Shown one piece after another: positions 1-11,035 of a stretch of 64,000 nt of DNA. The stretch spans positions 24,935,917-24,999,916 of the forward strand of contig OX422221.1 of the NCBI GenBank assembly GCA_949130495.1, in the 5' to 3' direction. Within the stretch, counting starts at the first letter, position 1; each line of letters opens with the position of its first letter. The translations under genes were made by a program, and so were the position numbers. The notes under the pieces were generated by a model, which saw only the letters and a program-made list of their open reading frames with translations, had not been told where the DNA came from and did no database searches. Source of the DNA: Sambucus nigra (taxonomy: Eukaryota > Streptophyta > Magnoliopsida > Dipsacales > Adoxaceae).

Positions 1-356
1 TTTAAGTGTTTATTTTTGCAAATTATAATCATATTCTCAAATCGGGAGACCCGTGACTACGCGGTCAGTTCGTACAAGTTACATTGGTTCCGTGTGAGGT
101 GTTCGTGCCTCTTACGGGACCGTTTGGAGGCTGGTTTGGGTTTTCACCCTCAAACGACTTGTTTCTAAGCCTAATATAGATATTTCCAAATTATCGTCAT
201 ATTCTCAAATTGGGAGACCCACGAACACGCGATTATTTCCTATAAGTTACATTGGTCCCGTGCGAGGTGTGTGTGCTTCGTACGGGGCCATTTGAGGACT
301 GGTTTGAGTTTTCACCCTTTAACGGCTTTTTAAGCCTAAATCTAAATATGTTTTCT
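1..356. repeat. Two diverged monomers of a ~169-bp satellite
   Basis: Two consecutive copies are related to the array at 31370-34230. The shared core reads 'gggagacccgtgactacgcg', then 'cattggtcccgtgcgaggtg', then 'acgggaccgtttg', then 'gttttcacccttcaacg'. The 'ggtcccgt' anchor recurs at about 86 and 254, a 168-bp spacing. The array probably continues left of the window. It stops near base 356, with no further copy at the expected next position (~422). No coding function is likely. Confidence 0.85.
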
Positions 357-435
357 AATATTTCTAGCTGCTTTAATCAGACAACTATAACCACAAAATG
401 AATCAATCAAACATGAACATAAGAAATTTACAAAC

Positions 436-504
436 CTGTGGAACCGGTGTGTCGATTTCACGAAAGCCTATAGATTCCATCGTCTTGCGTATCTCCGATA
501 AAAT
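436..504 (-). other. Exon-like segment (unrecognised gene)
   Basis: On the minus strand a 69-nt open segment (23 codons, phase 0) lies between an AG acceptor (GTGTAG) and a CAG|GTTTGT donor. It encodes a peptide with the core RKTMESIGFREIDTPVPQ. The pattern loosely recalls the C-terminal helix-strand of tRNA m1A58 methyltransferases (Trm61 family), but the match is too short to name a gene. It could be a decayed exon or chance. Confidence 0.25.
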
Positions 505-1134
505 CTACACGAAGAAAACATTGATCAACATATGAATAATTTTTTTACTTTCTCCCTCACTGTTATTTGAACTTTCAAATTACTCTCTCCATATAATATT
601 ATCATGCACTTTCATACCAAATAAAACTATATACATACCCTTACTTTACGTCTAAGGTTTCATTTTTCTTCATCTTCCCATGAGTGATTTTAGCTACAAT
701 TTCGACTACAGCCTTCAGAACATGATTAGAATAACCATATTAGAACAAGAGAGATCATAGAAAAAACTAATGTAGGAGTAGAACAACCGTTAGATTCGAT
801 TTAAACTTTATTTGTATCGAAGTAATACAAGCTCTAACTATTATTTTAAGAACTCGAGTAAGTCACATTTCAAACCCTCTCAAACAGTGCAAATAACACA
901 ATTAAAGGAATGCCTTAAACTATGAAAAGAAAGTAGAGACGAAATTTATTAAAACAAAAAAGAAGAGTACAACCGGACAAATAAACCCAAAATTAGAAAA
1001 AGGAAATAAACCTAAAGCCTTATAAGCATGACTACAATGATCAACAGTCTCAAAGTGAAAAGTGTCCAACTGATACATGTCATGTTGAGGCTATTCACTA
1101 TCAGTACAACTTAGAAAATGAATGGATGAAATTT

Positions 1135-1188
1135 TATACGAAATACAAATTCAAAAAGGCCTATACGAAATACAAATTCAAAAAGGCC
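1135..1188. repeat. Perfect 27-bp tandem duplication
   Basis: The unit beginning tatacgaaatacaaattc and ending aaaaaggcc occurs twice back to back (1135-1161 and 1162-1188) without mismatch, so the duplication is recent. Confidence 0.9.
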
Positions 1189-1923
1189 ACACATGTGGTA
1201 ATACCACCATTATATTTTAGTTAAATGAGGACTCAAGATAGTGCTGGAAGTTGTAGCAGTGCTTTAGATTCTCTCTTGGAATAACTCCAAGTGTACATAG
1301 CCTAGTCCTAGTTAACCAGCACTATGCTATATGGGGAAGTCGTGACTGTGACAAATTTAAAGTCTTCAAGATGACATTGACTTAATATACTAGGATGTTT
1401 AATAGAAACTAAGTCATAATTTATATTTCTAATGAGAAAATGCTCTTTCCCTGAAGATGAAGAACTCTACTTTTAGTTTACCAAGTGTTTAGGTGTATTC
1501 GAGCAATGCCAACATTTAAATGTGTTCACTGCAAGTACGACTCTTTCACACATGTTCAAGCTTCTTAACACTTTGCCCCATTCCACCCCAACCAAACTTT
1601 TAGGATGGTTTTCCTTCTTCACGGATCAGATTTAAGAAAAAGTTGCCTATCTGAAACCCAATTAATTGCCATTTCAACTAGAAAATTTGGTCTCCCTGCA
1701 AATAATATGCTTACCAGTTGGTCTAAAAAGCCTTGATTCACCATATATTGCCGTGAACACAAAGGTTTCATTTGTTCCCTATTAGGAAAAAAAGAATTTC
1801 CAAAGAGTTAAACCTTGGCACAACTGAATATAAAAAAAACAAAGAAGGATGAGAAATGTGGAGTAATAGGCTTTGCCTGTACCAATTTTCTATACAAATT
1901 TCATAAGACAATTGGAGACTTAC

Positions 1924-1997
1924 TTGATACTTTCTCTTGGCAGTAGGTTTTAGGGGGCACTCTAACAGCCCACCAAATGCAGCACCTTTCATATATC
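1924..1997 (-). other. Exon-like segment (unrecognised gene)
   Basis: A 74-nt open segment on the minus strand starts after CACAG and ends at a consensus donor (CAA|GTAAGT). It encodes YMKGAAFGGLLECPLKPTAK followed by RKYQ. I do not recognise the family. It lies on the same strand as the exon-like segment at 436-504 and upstream of it, so the two could be remnants of one gene, but no exon in between was found. Confidence 0.25.
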
Positions 1998-2264
1998 CTG
2001 TGATCTAGGTGTACAATATGGTCCACATTAAAGAGTTAAAGAACACCAAAATTTTTAAAGGAGAAAATCAAAGAACATCCACATAAAAGCTCTTGTCGGA
2101 ATATATATGTGAATGAGTTCGCACGCACTTTTCTAACTCAGACATGGATAAAATTTCGCTAATGTGTGGTGCCCAGGATTAAAGGTTTAATTGATTACGA
2201 CGGCGGATGAGAGCTAACACTGATCCTGGTTTGATCCAAAAATTGGAGACGAATTTTAGGTTAA

Positions 2265-3736
2265 GTGGCAAATGGGGTTGTAATTTGGATTATGACGTGT
2301 TCAACTATTTTAATCCTAATCTGGTTAAGAATAATTTTGATTATAGTGAACGGTTACAGAAATGGAAAGAGGGCCGTAGTATTCTTCCACCCTTACACCG
2401 ATGACGGCGGTGGAGGAGAGAGAGTTCTGTGGTGTGCAGTCAAAGCCATTCAGGACAAAAGTTCGGATCTCGATTGCGTTGTGTACATAGGTGATCATGA
2501 TGCTTCCCCTCACAATCTTATGGCTCGATCACTCGATATCTTTGGGGTCAACTTAATTTACCCTCCTCAGGTGGTTCATCTATGTAAAAGGAAGTGGGTT
2601 AAATAAACCACCTATCCTCGCTTCACCATGATTGGTCAAAGCCTTGGTTCTGTTTACCTCTCCTGGGAAGCTTTATACAAGTTTGTTCCTGTATATTATT
2701 TTGATACTAGTGGATATTCTTTTACCTATCCTGTTGCTAGGATGTTTGGGTGCAAAGTTATTTGTTACACGCACTACCCAACAATCAGTTTAGACATATT
2801 ATCTCGAGTTTGTTCCCGGAGTTCAATGTACAATAATGATGCCTTGGTTGCTTAGAGCATTCTGCTCTCCCAGTGCAAAGTCATATATTATGCATTTTTT
2901 AGCCGGATTTATGGGATTGTTGGTTCTACATTGTAATGGTAAATTCTTCATGGACACAATCTCATATTGAGAAGCTTTGGTGAATTCCAAGTCGTACCAA
3001 GAGAATCTATCCTCCTTGTGATACTTCAGGACTCCAGGCGCTTCCATTGGAAAGGCCATCACTACCTCCAAGAATTATTTCTGTGGCTCAATTTCGTCCC
3101 GAGAAGGCACACAGTCTTCAACTTGAGGCATTTGCAGTTTCCATCAAGAAATTAGATGTAGACTTTCCTAGACCGAAACACTAATTTGTGGGCATTTGCC
3201 GGAATGAGGCAGATGAAAAGAGGTTGAAAAACTTGAAAGAACTAGATATCAGACTGAAGGTGGAAGAGGATGTGTGGTTCTACAAGAATCTCATGTACAG
3301 AGATTTGGTGAGACTTTCGGGTGGTGCTGTTGCTGGGATCCATTCCATGATAGATGAACGTTTTGGGATAAGTGTTGTAGAGTATATGGCTGCGGGAGCA
3401 ATATCAATTGGTTGGCATTTCCAATGACCTGTTTTACGTAATGGGCATGTGGCTTTTGACCTTTCAAACTTAATGTGAAACATGACTTTCAACCCCACGG
3501 CTTTCACTCATAATTCTTCATGGCCGAAGATGGACATTGTGTTAGCAGAAGATGGAAAGCAAACCGAATTTCTTGCCGAAAGCGTCTCAGAATACGCAGA
3601 TATGATTTTGCAGATTTTAAGGATGCCAGAAAATGAGAGACTTGAGATGGCTGCAGCTGCAAGGAGACGGGCCAACAGGTTTTTCGAGCAGAAGTTTTAT
3701 GAAGATTTCAAAGCTGCCATTAGTCCAATTCTGTGA
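2265..3736 (+). pseudogene. ALG11: ALG11 alpha-1,2-mannosyltransferase pseudogene (intronless)
   Basis: The sequence encodes a broken copy of GDP-Man:Man3GlcNAc2-PP-dolichol alpha-1,2-mannosyltransferase. This GT4 enzyme adds the fourth and fifth mannoses of the N-glycan precursor on the cytosolic face of the ER. In order it shows an N-terminal membrane helix (from 2265), the FFHPYTDDGGGGERVLW nucleotide-sugar loop, [52 protein letters not shown], and the EX7E motif ERFGISVVE. Lesions are a TAA at 2604, a TAG at 2853, a frameshift near 2930, a TGA at 2981, a TAA at 3182, and an insert of about 98 bp (roughly 3410-3507) with two further stops. The C-terminus resumes at [12 protein letters not shown] and ends at 3736. 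The span equals the usual ~460 codons with no introns, which suggests a retroposed copy; an A9 run at 3908 may be a tail remnant. No function is expected. Confidence 0.92.
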
Positions 3737-6055
3737 CATCGTCCAAGTAACAATTAACTTACGATTCAGTTAAGTAAGAGGTGACGGATATTATTAGTGT
3801 CATTCTTTTGGAATGAAATACGAGCTGAAGTTTTTGTAATGGGAATGGTATATGTTTATATTTGATTTAATTTTCATATATAGTATAACAAATCCTTTTT
3901 CCCCTTGGAAAAAAAAATGTGAACATACCAGCAAACAAGAACCAAGAAGATCTGCACTCTTTCGAATAAGTGTGCGAAGTGATATACGGTGTTTCACGGT
4001 ATTTCCCTTAACATCCAAATGCAAATATACAATGGCTCTAAGTTGTTCACACTCCCAACTTTAAGAAGAAAAATAAGAAAAATGGGTTTTTTTGAAATGT
4101 TGAACATATGAATATAATCATAAACTCTACTAAGATAAGCATAGATGCAAGCATAAGCCCAAGTGAAGCACATGATGTGAGGAAAACCATGTATATGAAT
4201 AGTCTTCTACTTAGGTCTGATCAAAGTCCAAATACCCCAACAAAACCAAACACTACAATGGAAAGTCCAAGACTTAATGATCATAAGAAGCAGCCCTGTG
4301 GCATATGTGTAGAAACCATAACCTTGCAAAATAGAAACAAAGTTGCAAGCAGTAACATATACCAAAGTACAGAGGTGACTGATATGGGAAACATAAAATA
4401 AACTATATAACCAAGTTATTAAAATTAAAGGCATCGCTATGACAACAAAAGTATCATTTATCGTTTTCATTGAAGCAAATCATGATTCCAAAAGAAATAG
4501 AGCTTCACTAAAGAGTTAAAGCAGGTTCTTTCAATCATATGTCGTAGCTTCACATTAGCACAGAGTTTTTGGCTTTATTAAACAATGCAACTTCTGTGTC
4601 AGGTGTCTTGATAAGCATAGAGGTGAGTTTATACTGTGCTATTTGTTCCATAGCTTACTTGTGCATTAGTAAAGTTCTTGAATAACAAATGTCCACTGGT
4701 GTTACATGTGAAACACTTTCATGCTATCTACTTTATGTTTTGATTAATAGTGTTACATGTACGAGTATTTTGAGGGGCCTAGCCCTTAATGTACACTAGA
4801 TTACTTAAGAAAATCATAATATGATATACACATGATGTTAAGCGGACCTACATTTTTCAAGATATGATATTCCTTTCATGGAAGTATTCACATGTGATGG
4901 GTTTTCTAACACACATACTGATAACATGTCAAGTAAGAATAAAATAATTGCATTTTCATAATAGTGTCACATAACGAAAGTTCTCAGTCTGATAGTAATT
5001 TTTCTTTTTATCATTATTTTTTATATTCAACTAAGGATCACCTCAACAATGTTTAAATGTTCACCCCAACACAGCACCTATTGAGCATTCATATGAAAGT
5101 CAATTGTATTTAATTGCCCAAATTCAACGTGCTTGCATATTTCCATTTTGAAGTTAAAAAGGGCTCATGATCAATTGCATATGAGAGAGTGGAACATAGT
5201 AGACTAAGAATCAGTTGCATACATGTGATTGGGCATCTCAATTTGTTGGTGGGTTATTACAAAAATTCATTATTCATGTACTATTCATCCTATATCATGA
5301 TTCATTCTCAGAAATACTTCAATGTGTATGGTGGGGATGTCAGTAATTCTTACATTAGTGTGTTTTGTGTGGTTTGACAACAAAACACATAAAAACATGA
5401 TATAATGAAAGGGGAAATGAAAAATTAAAAAAAATACTGAATATAGCATCTATACAGAAACTCAAAACATAGAGAAGCTATAATTTGTTTCGCTCTAAAT
5501 TTCTCTGAGTCATTTCAACGAACACTACATATACAACACAACATAAAAAAGGGGAAACTGACCATTTCAGACCCTAACATATAATATCTCCTTACCCTAC
5601 ACCTCAACTAAACCTTAACGTTAACCCTAATTCTAAATCCAAACTAAAGAAGAAGAAATTCCAAACAATCGAAAGGGTATTAGTAGATACCTATAGTGCC
5701 AAGTCTGCCACTATTTTTTTGGTGCTATCAATACCGGAGCAAAGGCCTAGAACAGTAGTTGACGAGCGCGGAACTGTGACAAATCACCTCCCTTCTATTC
5801 ATCCCCTATATCTCCGGTGTCGTCCATAACTCTGTTGAGCAGAGATCGTCAAAAAATGGTGGAAGACGATCTCTATTCACCGGAACAAATTCCTTTATGT
5901 TCATCCCTGTACCATCATGAGCTTTAGCTTAGGAATCTGAGAAGAGGTATCTGTTCATCGAACAATCGAGATTGGGTGAAGAGCGGGAGAGGAGAATTGA
6001 GTGAATGGCGCGAGAGTGAGCAGGACAAAATCAAAATGAAAAGTGTTAACTTTAA
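3737..6055. other. Non-coding stretch
   Basis: The first ~180 bp look like the 3' UTR of the ALG11 copy, ending in an A9 run at 3908-3917. The rest is AT-rich with no convincing ORF. Short ORFs, such as one on the minus strand at 4207-4470, have no recognisable motif. The part from about 5560 is richer in GC and may be the interior of the CACTA-type element whose end lies at 6247. Confidence 0.5.
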
Positions 6056-6059
6056 CAAT

Positions 6060-6247
6060 TTTGTTTATTTTATTTAACCTTATTAAATTTGGGACGATTT
6101 TGGCACGCTTTTAAACTGTGCCAAAATTGGGCACAGTTTGAAACTGTGCCAGATTTTTAAGAAACCGTGCCAAATTTTAGCATGGTTTAAAGCCGTGTCA
6201 GATTCTCCTTGTCTAAGTGTGCCAGATTGACAATTTTGGTGTAGTGA
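6060..6247. mobile_element. CACTA (En/Spm) element end with subterminal repeats
   Basis: The sequence ends in ttttggtgtagtg (6235-6247), the reverse complement of a CACTACACCAAAA terminus. Immediately inside it lie several subterminal repeats in both orientations built on ctgtgccaaa / ttggcacag (6096-6230). Both are hallmarks of plant CACTA elements. I found no matching CACTACACC end upstream, so the element is probably truncated. Confidence 0.6.
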
Positions 6248-6790
6248 TTGATCACGTAACTACAAAGGTGAGTTCTCCCTTCCCTCCACCACATGCGTGA
6301 CGCGCACTCTTACCTCAATGTCTTGGAAGGGATGCCCATTAACCAGCATACCCGAGAGGAAGTTTGAATCCCTCAACCCCTCGCTATTGACTCCTTACAA
6401 TATATGTCGCGTAGAAACATGCTCGACCAATCGATTGTTGACACAGGCCGCTCGGCGGGGGTCACATTGGGAAGTGGATCATCATATGGAACCAAGTCCC
6501 CCCATGTTGGGGATGGAGCAGTGGCATCCTCTTCCTCATCCTCGTCTACCTGTACCTCCTTCTCCTTTCCCTTCATCTTGCCCAATCGACGCTTCATGAA
6601 GGCGGACATAATGAGGCCGTCGCCTCGAACCTTGATAGCTTATCGTCATGGGTGACCACCTTATGTTCCAACCCATTGTTACTCATCTCCATTCCGATGA
6701 TCCTAGACTTCCCCACCCATTAGCTTACCCCTAGTCCTCCCCTTGCGATCCGCCCCAAGTACTTGGCTGAGCGTGTCCATAGCCAAAGAT
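6248..6790 (-). other. GC-richer segment with an unrecognised minus ORF
   Basis: This block is clearly richer in GC than its surroundings. A 78-codon minus-strand ORF (6373-6609) encodes a basic start (MSAFMKRRLGKMKGKEKE), an acidic run (DEDEEEDA) and a Pro-rich tail. Such composition is common in gag-like or transposon accessory proteins, but I cannot assign a family. It may be part of a degraded element next to the CACTA end. Confidence 0.3.
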
Positions 6791-6839
6791 TCTATCAAGG
6801 TTTCAAGTATGTTTCATCTAATTGAAATTACGCATAAGA

Positions 6840-7680
6840 ACTAAAACTTATACAAATATATACCAATTTATACCAATATCAATACAAATTCGAATTCCAT
6901 TTCAATTCATACCAATTTATACCAATATCAATACCAATTAGAATTCAATTTCAATGTAGAGAAATAGGTCCTATAGAATTACAGTGTATACAAATTAAAA
7001 ACGTTATTAATGTTTAGAGCATTTCATATGTTTTAGTCCATTTCATAAGGAGCTAAGGGGATGGTAACACTATGTGACTTCTCGTGAAATACGATACTAC
7101 ATTAAGGCATGTTAATTATATTAAAGGTTGGAGTTGTCACTCCTTCCCATCACTAAATTTCGTGCGTGGAATGTCTAACCAAAGTGAAATCCAAACAATG
7201 AACCTGACCCCCCCCCCCGCCCGCGCGATACCCTTTCATTTAGATAGGATAGTTATTAAGAGAATTTAGTTAGGATTTAATATGAGAGATTAAGGAAAGA
7301 ATTTAAATATTTACGTGTGCAATTAATCCTACTTGTCCAGCTCAATTCAATTCAATATAAAAATTTCAATACCAATTCAATTCAATATCAATATCAATTC
7401 CAATGCAATTCAATATCAAGAAATACCTATACACCCCCCCCCCCCCCCCCCACCACCACCACACTGTTCCCCATCACTCCCTCCTACTACAACTCACCCC
7501 CTGCCCCACCACTGCCACCCTAACGCCTACCCCACCTATACACACACACACACCCTATCCCCACCACTACTAACCTCCTTTAACCCCCCCCCCCCCACCA
7601 CACACACATACACATGTAGACACACAGTTTTACACACACACACACAGTTCTACACACACACACACACACACACACAAAAA
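6840..7680. repeat. Low-complexity and microsatellite block
   Basis: Degenerate tandem copies of accaatttataccaatatca occur at 6860-6950 and caattcaattcaatatcaa at 7340-7420. Homopolymer C runs lie near 7210 and at 7433-7451, followed by CCA repeats and (CA)n tracts between about 7540 and 7675. The 159-codon ORF across this block is a translation of simple repeats and not a gene. Confidence 0.85.
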
Positions 7681-7802
7681 AGAAAGAGGGAGAGAGCGAA
7701 AAATGACCTGAAAGTAGAGAGAGAGAGAACAAACGCTCGACCTAGAAGAGGGAGACGATGGAGAGAAAAGAAACGGTGGGGAAAAAAGAGGCGCCTAGGG
7801 TT

Positions 7803-8009
7803 TAAATTATAAAAGTTGTCACAGACCTATCAAGGTCTTTGACCGTGACAACTCTATAAAGTTTTCACGGTCATTGACGGTGACAAACCATTGTCACGGA
7901 CTTGCCACGGTCATTGGCCGTGACAAAATATGCGTATTTTTTGTCAAGGTCAATGGTCGTGACAAGGCTGGCCAACTCAAAGCTGACAATTTAGCCTTTT
8001 TGGTGTCGT
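7803..8009. mobile_element. Decayed CACTA-type end with subterminal inverted repeats
   Basis: Repeats of ttgtcacggtcattggccgtgacaa in direct and inverted form fill 7815-7970. They are followed by cctttttggtgtcgtg, one substitution away from the ggtgtagtg CACTA terminus. The subterminal repeat differs from that at 6060-6247, so this is a different family. No partner end was found. Confidence 0.45.
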
Positions 8010-8618
8010 GCACCAATGGTCATATCCTTGAGGTCACGAGTTCTAATCTGTGTCTTGATATCACAGTCCTACGGCATGTTATGGTAGACTAATTTCCTTG
8101 CCATGTGTCCATGGCGGGGTATACCATACTACGAAAGATATTTTGCTGATCCCAAGATGTTTTTGTTTTGATTATATGTTCAAAGAACATTATATCTAAA
8201 ACACGATCAAGTTCTCTGTAATTCCATGTTTTATATTTTCTACAGGATATAGGTAAGACATATCGTGATGCCCATATAATATGCTTACTGAAACGGAACT
8301 TTTATTGTGGATGATCTTTAATAATTGTATGTATGTCTTCATTAACAAGGTATTTGAATGCTAAATGATCGACAAATATGCTGCCATCATGGAAAAGTTT
8401 TTAGCACCTTTATAGTTGAGGTCTTATGAGGGAGGCTTTTGTCTTTCTAAGTAGATTCAGCTCACGGTTCACCATATGCCACTTAAGTATTGTTTAATTT
8501 AGTTTGTTGAAACAGAGGAAGAGACTTTCATTCCTCTAAAATTTCTAAATTTTTCAACACCCTTATTTGGTGCTATAATAATATGCGGCAATAGAGAATG
8601 ACAGAGTCAACAATGCAG
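8010..8618. other. Non-coding, upstream of OMT pseudogene exon 3
   Basis: No ORF or repeat terminus is visible. If the OMT pseudogene was once complete, its exon 2 and intron 2 should lie here, but I could not align exon 2 of the OMT at 63391-63701 to this stretch. It was deleted or has decayed past recognition. The last 30 bases end in the acceptor caatgcag. Confidence 0.5.
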
Positions 8619-9636
8619 GTGTGGAATATGTTAGAGGAGATATGTTTGAAGTGTTCCTAGTGGAGATGCCATTTTTATGAAGGTAATTTTAAATCTTTCA
8701 CTAACTAACTCTCTAAATATATATGTATAAAGGTTTGTATACATGAATTAAACAACACTACAAACATCTTATAGTGACTTCTTTGGTATGTGTTATGCAC
8801 TGGGGGATCTTAAGCAATCTTAATGTAGGCAATTTCCCACCCTAAGTTTTTTGGGAAAATAAAATTAGATACTGAAGTTTTGGGTGTAAATAAAAACTAT
8901 ACAACTTTGACCACCATGAAGGGGGGGAAATGTAATTGCCTATTCAAAATGTTTTTCAAGGTTTACTATAACCGTTTGTTTCACTTACTGTATTTTTTCT
9001 ATTGAATATAAGCACACAATATTGCATTCACTGTAATTGTATGTGTTGTAGATGAAAATGTGATGCAACTACAACACCGCTTTCACAGTAGAATAAATTG
9101 TGTTTAATCAGGTGCTTTTATCATAAAAATTTAAGATCACTCCTCAAATATTTTTTCCAGTAATTTCTAAAATGTTTAAGAGATGTTGTTATTAATAGAA
9201 AAAAGGTTATTTTACATTAGATTTGCGCCCACCTTAATACGAGTTTCTGAATGCATCATGGTCTTGTGATGATATTTAGGATTACTATTTTCTCATTCGA
9301 GAATGTAATATGTGGTAACTTGATAATGTTTTCTGATAGTGGATACTTCATGACTGGAGTGATGATCACTCCATGAAACTACTAAAGAACTGCTACAAAG
9401 CATTTCCGAACAATGGTAAGGTAATAGTTGTGGATGCTATTCTTCCTGTGATTCCCAACACCTGTGCATATGTAAAAAGCACGACATAATTAGATGTTGT
9501 TTTGATGACTGATTTCCAGGGAGGAAAAGAGTGCACTCAACAAGAGTTTTTTGCCCTGGCAAAAGGAGTTAGATTTGCAGGAATTAGATTCGAGTGCCTT
9601 GTCTTCAACTTATGGGTCATGGAGTTTTACAAGTAG
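8619..9636 (+). pseudogene. O-methyltransferase pseudogene 1 (exons 3 and 4)
   Basis: Exon 3 (8619-8682) follows the acceptor gcag and ends at AAG|GTAATTTT. It matches the GVEYVRGDMFE...VPSGDAIFMK block of caffeate-type OMTs but lacks one base in the codon after DMFE, a frameshift. Exon 4 (9340-9636) encodes [18 protein letters not shown] (including the catalytic-base His of the HDW motif), [22 protein letters not shown] and the C-terminal VMEFYK, then a natural stop at 9634. A premature TAA lies at 9487. Intron 3 is 657 bp. Exons 1 and 2 are not recognisable upstream. It is on the same strand as the OMT at 61255, and its exon 3 phase fits that gene's exon 2 donor, so it is a tandem paralogue and not a processed copy. 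Confidence 0.93.
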
Positions 9637-10601
9637 ATGACTAGTTAATGATCCATACGTTATGTTAAAAATTTCTATTCATCTTATGATAATCATATTG
9701 CTAAATTAGTAATTCGAGAGAGACCCATAAATCATATTGCTAAATGAGAACCACTGAGTTGCGAAAGGGAATTGGTCGGTGTTTTTAAGTGGATCTCACA
9801 TATTTATCAATATATAATTAAAGAATCATATATGTATGATTTCTTAAACTGTGGGTTTTTCTAAAATTGATAATTTTACAAAAGCTTTGTTGTTGTTTTA
9901 GTATCCGACTTTGAATCAGTGTTTGAATTATATGTCTGTAAGAGAATGATCATCCCATTCTATAAATTACTTCGTAATTCTCCTTAAACGTGTACTGATT
10001 TATTGCTATGGTGGGTGGGACTGGAGTGTGTGTTGTGTGCGAATTGAAGTGATAATAAAGATCATATTTTTTTATCTCGTGTCCCTTCGCAAATAATATT
10101 TATAGAGTTGTCCCTTAGAGATGTGTTGTGTGACAAACTATTAGTTCTTTATCTAAATACTGATAAATTCACATGTGAAGTTAAGCTATGGGAAATGTAT
10201 TAAAATCTTGTTTTTTTAACTCTTGACATGAATTATAGTAATTTATTACTTTTTTAAGAATTCGTGAAAAGTGAAACAACTCAATCGAAATGAGAACTTA
10301 GAAGAATATAGTGTAAAATAGGGGTATCAAGTGGTTTTGGCCACTATTGTGTCCACTGCATTTGGCACGAAAGTGTTCCTAGTATAATTTCAAACAAGTG
10401 GATGGAAGGACAACAAATTAACGAGGGTGTTCAAGCTCAAATATAGCGATGAAAGTGAAAAAGTTAAAAGATCTTTTGAACATTGATCACCATGGAAGAA
10501 CTACGCTCTCTTTTGTTATGATTTCAGAAAATTTGGTTTAAAAATTATTTTGGAGACTAATTTTATAAACTAGTTTTTTAAACATTTTCGGGCATTTGTT
10601 A
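9637..10601. other. Non-coding, nothing recognised
   Basis: AT-rich sequence downstream of OMT pseudogene 1. I see no ORF, repeat array or terminus. It presumably includes the old 3' UTR and intergenic spacer between tandem OMT copies. Confidence 0.5.
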
Positions 10602-10612
10602 GTATTGATCAA

Positions 10613-11024
10613 TTTTTTAAAAAACTCGCCTAGGCTCCGCCTACGCTTGAGGTTTGGGACAAACGCCTCGCCTTATGATTTTTACGCCTTATTCTTGGTA
10701 AAATCATTAAGGCGCCATTTTTTCTAAAAACAACAATGCTTTAGTGAAACGATATCGCCTTTTAAAGATTTTTTTTACAAACCGAACTATTATCTCATCC
10801 AAAATACTCAAATAGTATTTTAATTTGCATACATTCAAACATATTTTTATGATATGTACAATTTTAGTATTTTAATAGCCTTGTTATGATTAAAAATATT
10901 AAAATATACTAAGAAGGCCTAAACGCCTTTTCACGCCCTTTTACACCTAAGGCCCGCCTAGGCTTCTAAGGCTTAAGGCTTGGCCTCCACACCTCAATCA
11001 CGCCCCGCATTTTTTAGAACCTTG
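10613..11024 (-). mobile_element. 412-bp short element with 11-bp target-site duplication
   Basis: The element is flanked by gtattgatcaa on both sides (10602-10612 and 11025-11035). Read on the minus strand it begins caaggttctaaaaaatgcgg and continues with clusters of gcctaggc/aggcg motifs, ending in an A/T-rich tail (gttttttaaaaaa). The start and the aggcg motifs match a widespread plant dispersed repeat. The 11-bp duplication and A-rich tail fit a SINE-like retroposon better than a TIR element, but no pol III boxes were confirmed. Confidence 0.7.
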
Positions 11025-11035
11025 GTATTGATCAA

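Larger units (their letters stand above)
357..2264. other. Intergenic, no clear gene
   Basis: AT-rich, with no long ORF in any frame and no transposon termini that I can recognise. It holds a perfect 27-bp direct duplication and two short minus-strand segments that look like exons, all listed separately. The 3' half leads into the ALG11 pseudogene. Confidence 0.6.

Noticed and set aside
2207..2404. 65-codon ORF starting at 2207 as the N-terminus of the ALG11 copy
   Set aside because: The frame starting at 2265 encodes the membrane helix and runs directly into FFHPYTDDGGGG. The 2207 frame is out of phase with it.
4207..4470. Hydrophobic minus-strand ORF of 87 codons
   Set aside because: No homology is recognised and the composition is what AT-rich DNA gives. 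No splice or start context supports it.
5523..6247. CACTACAT at 5523 as the partner end of the CACTA terminus at 6247
   Set aside because: Beyond CACTAC the sequence does not match the terminus (CACTACACCAAAA) and the 3-bp flanks differ.
7333..7812. 159-codon Pro/Thr/His-rich ORF
   Set aside because: It translates poly-C, CCA and CA microsatellites and has no domain.
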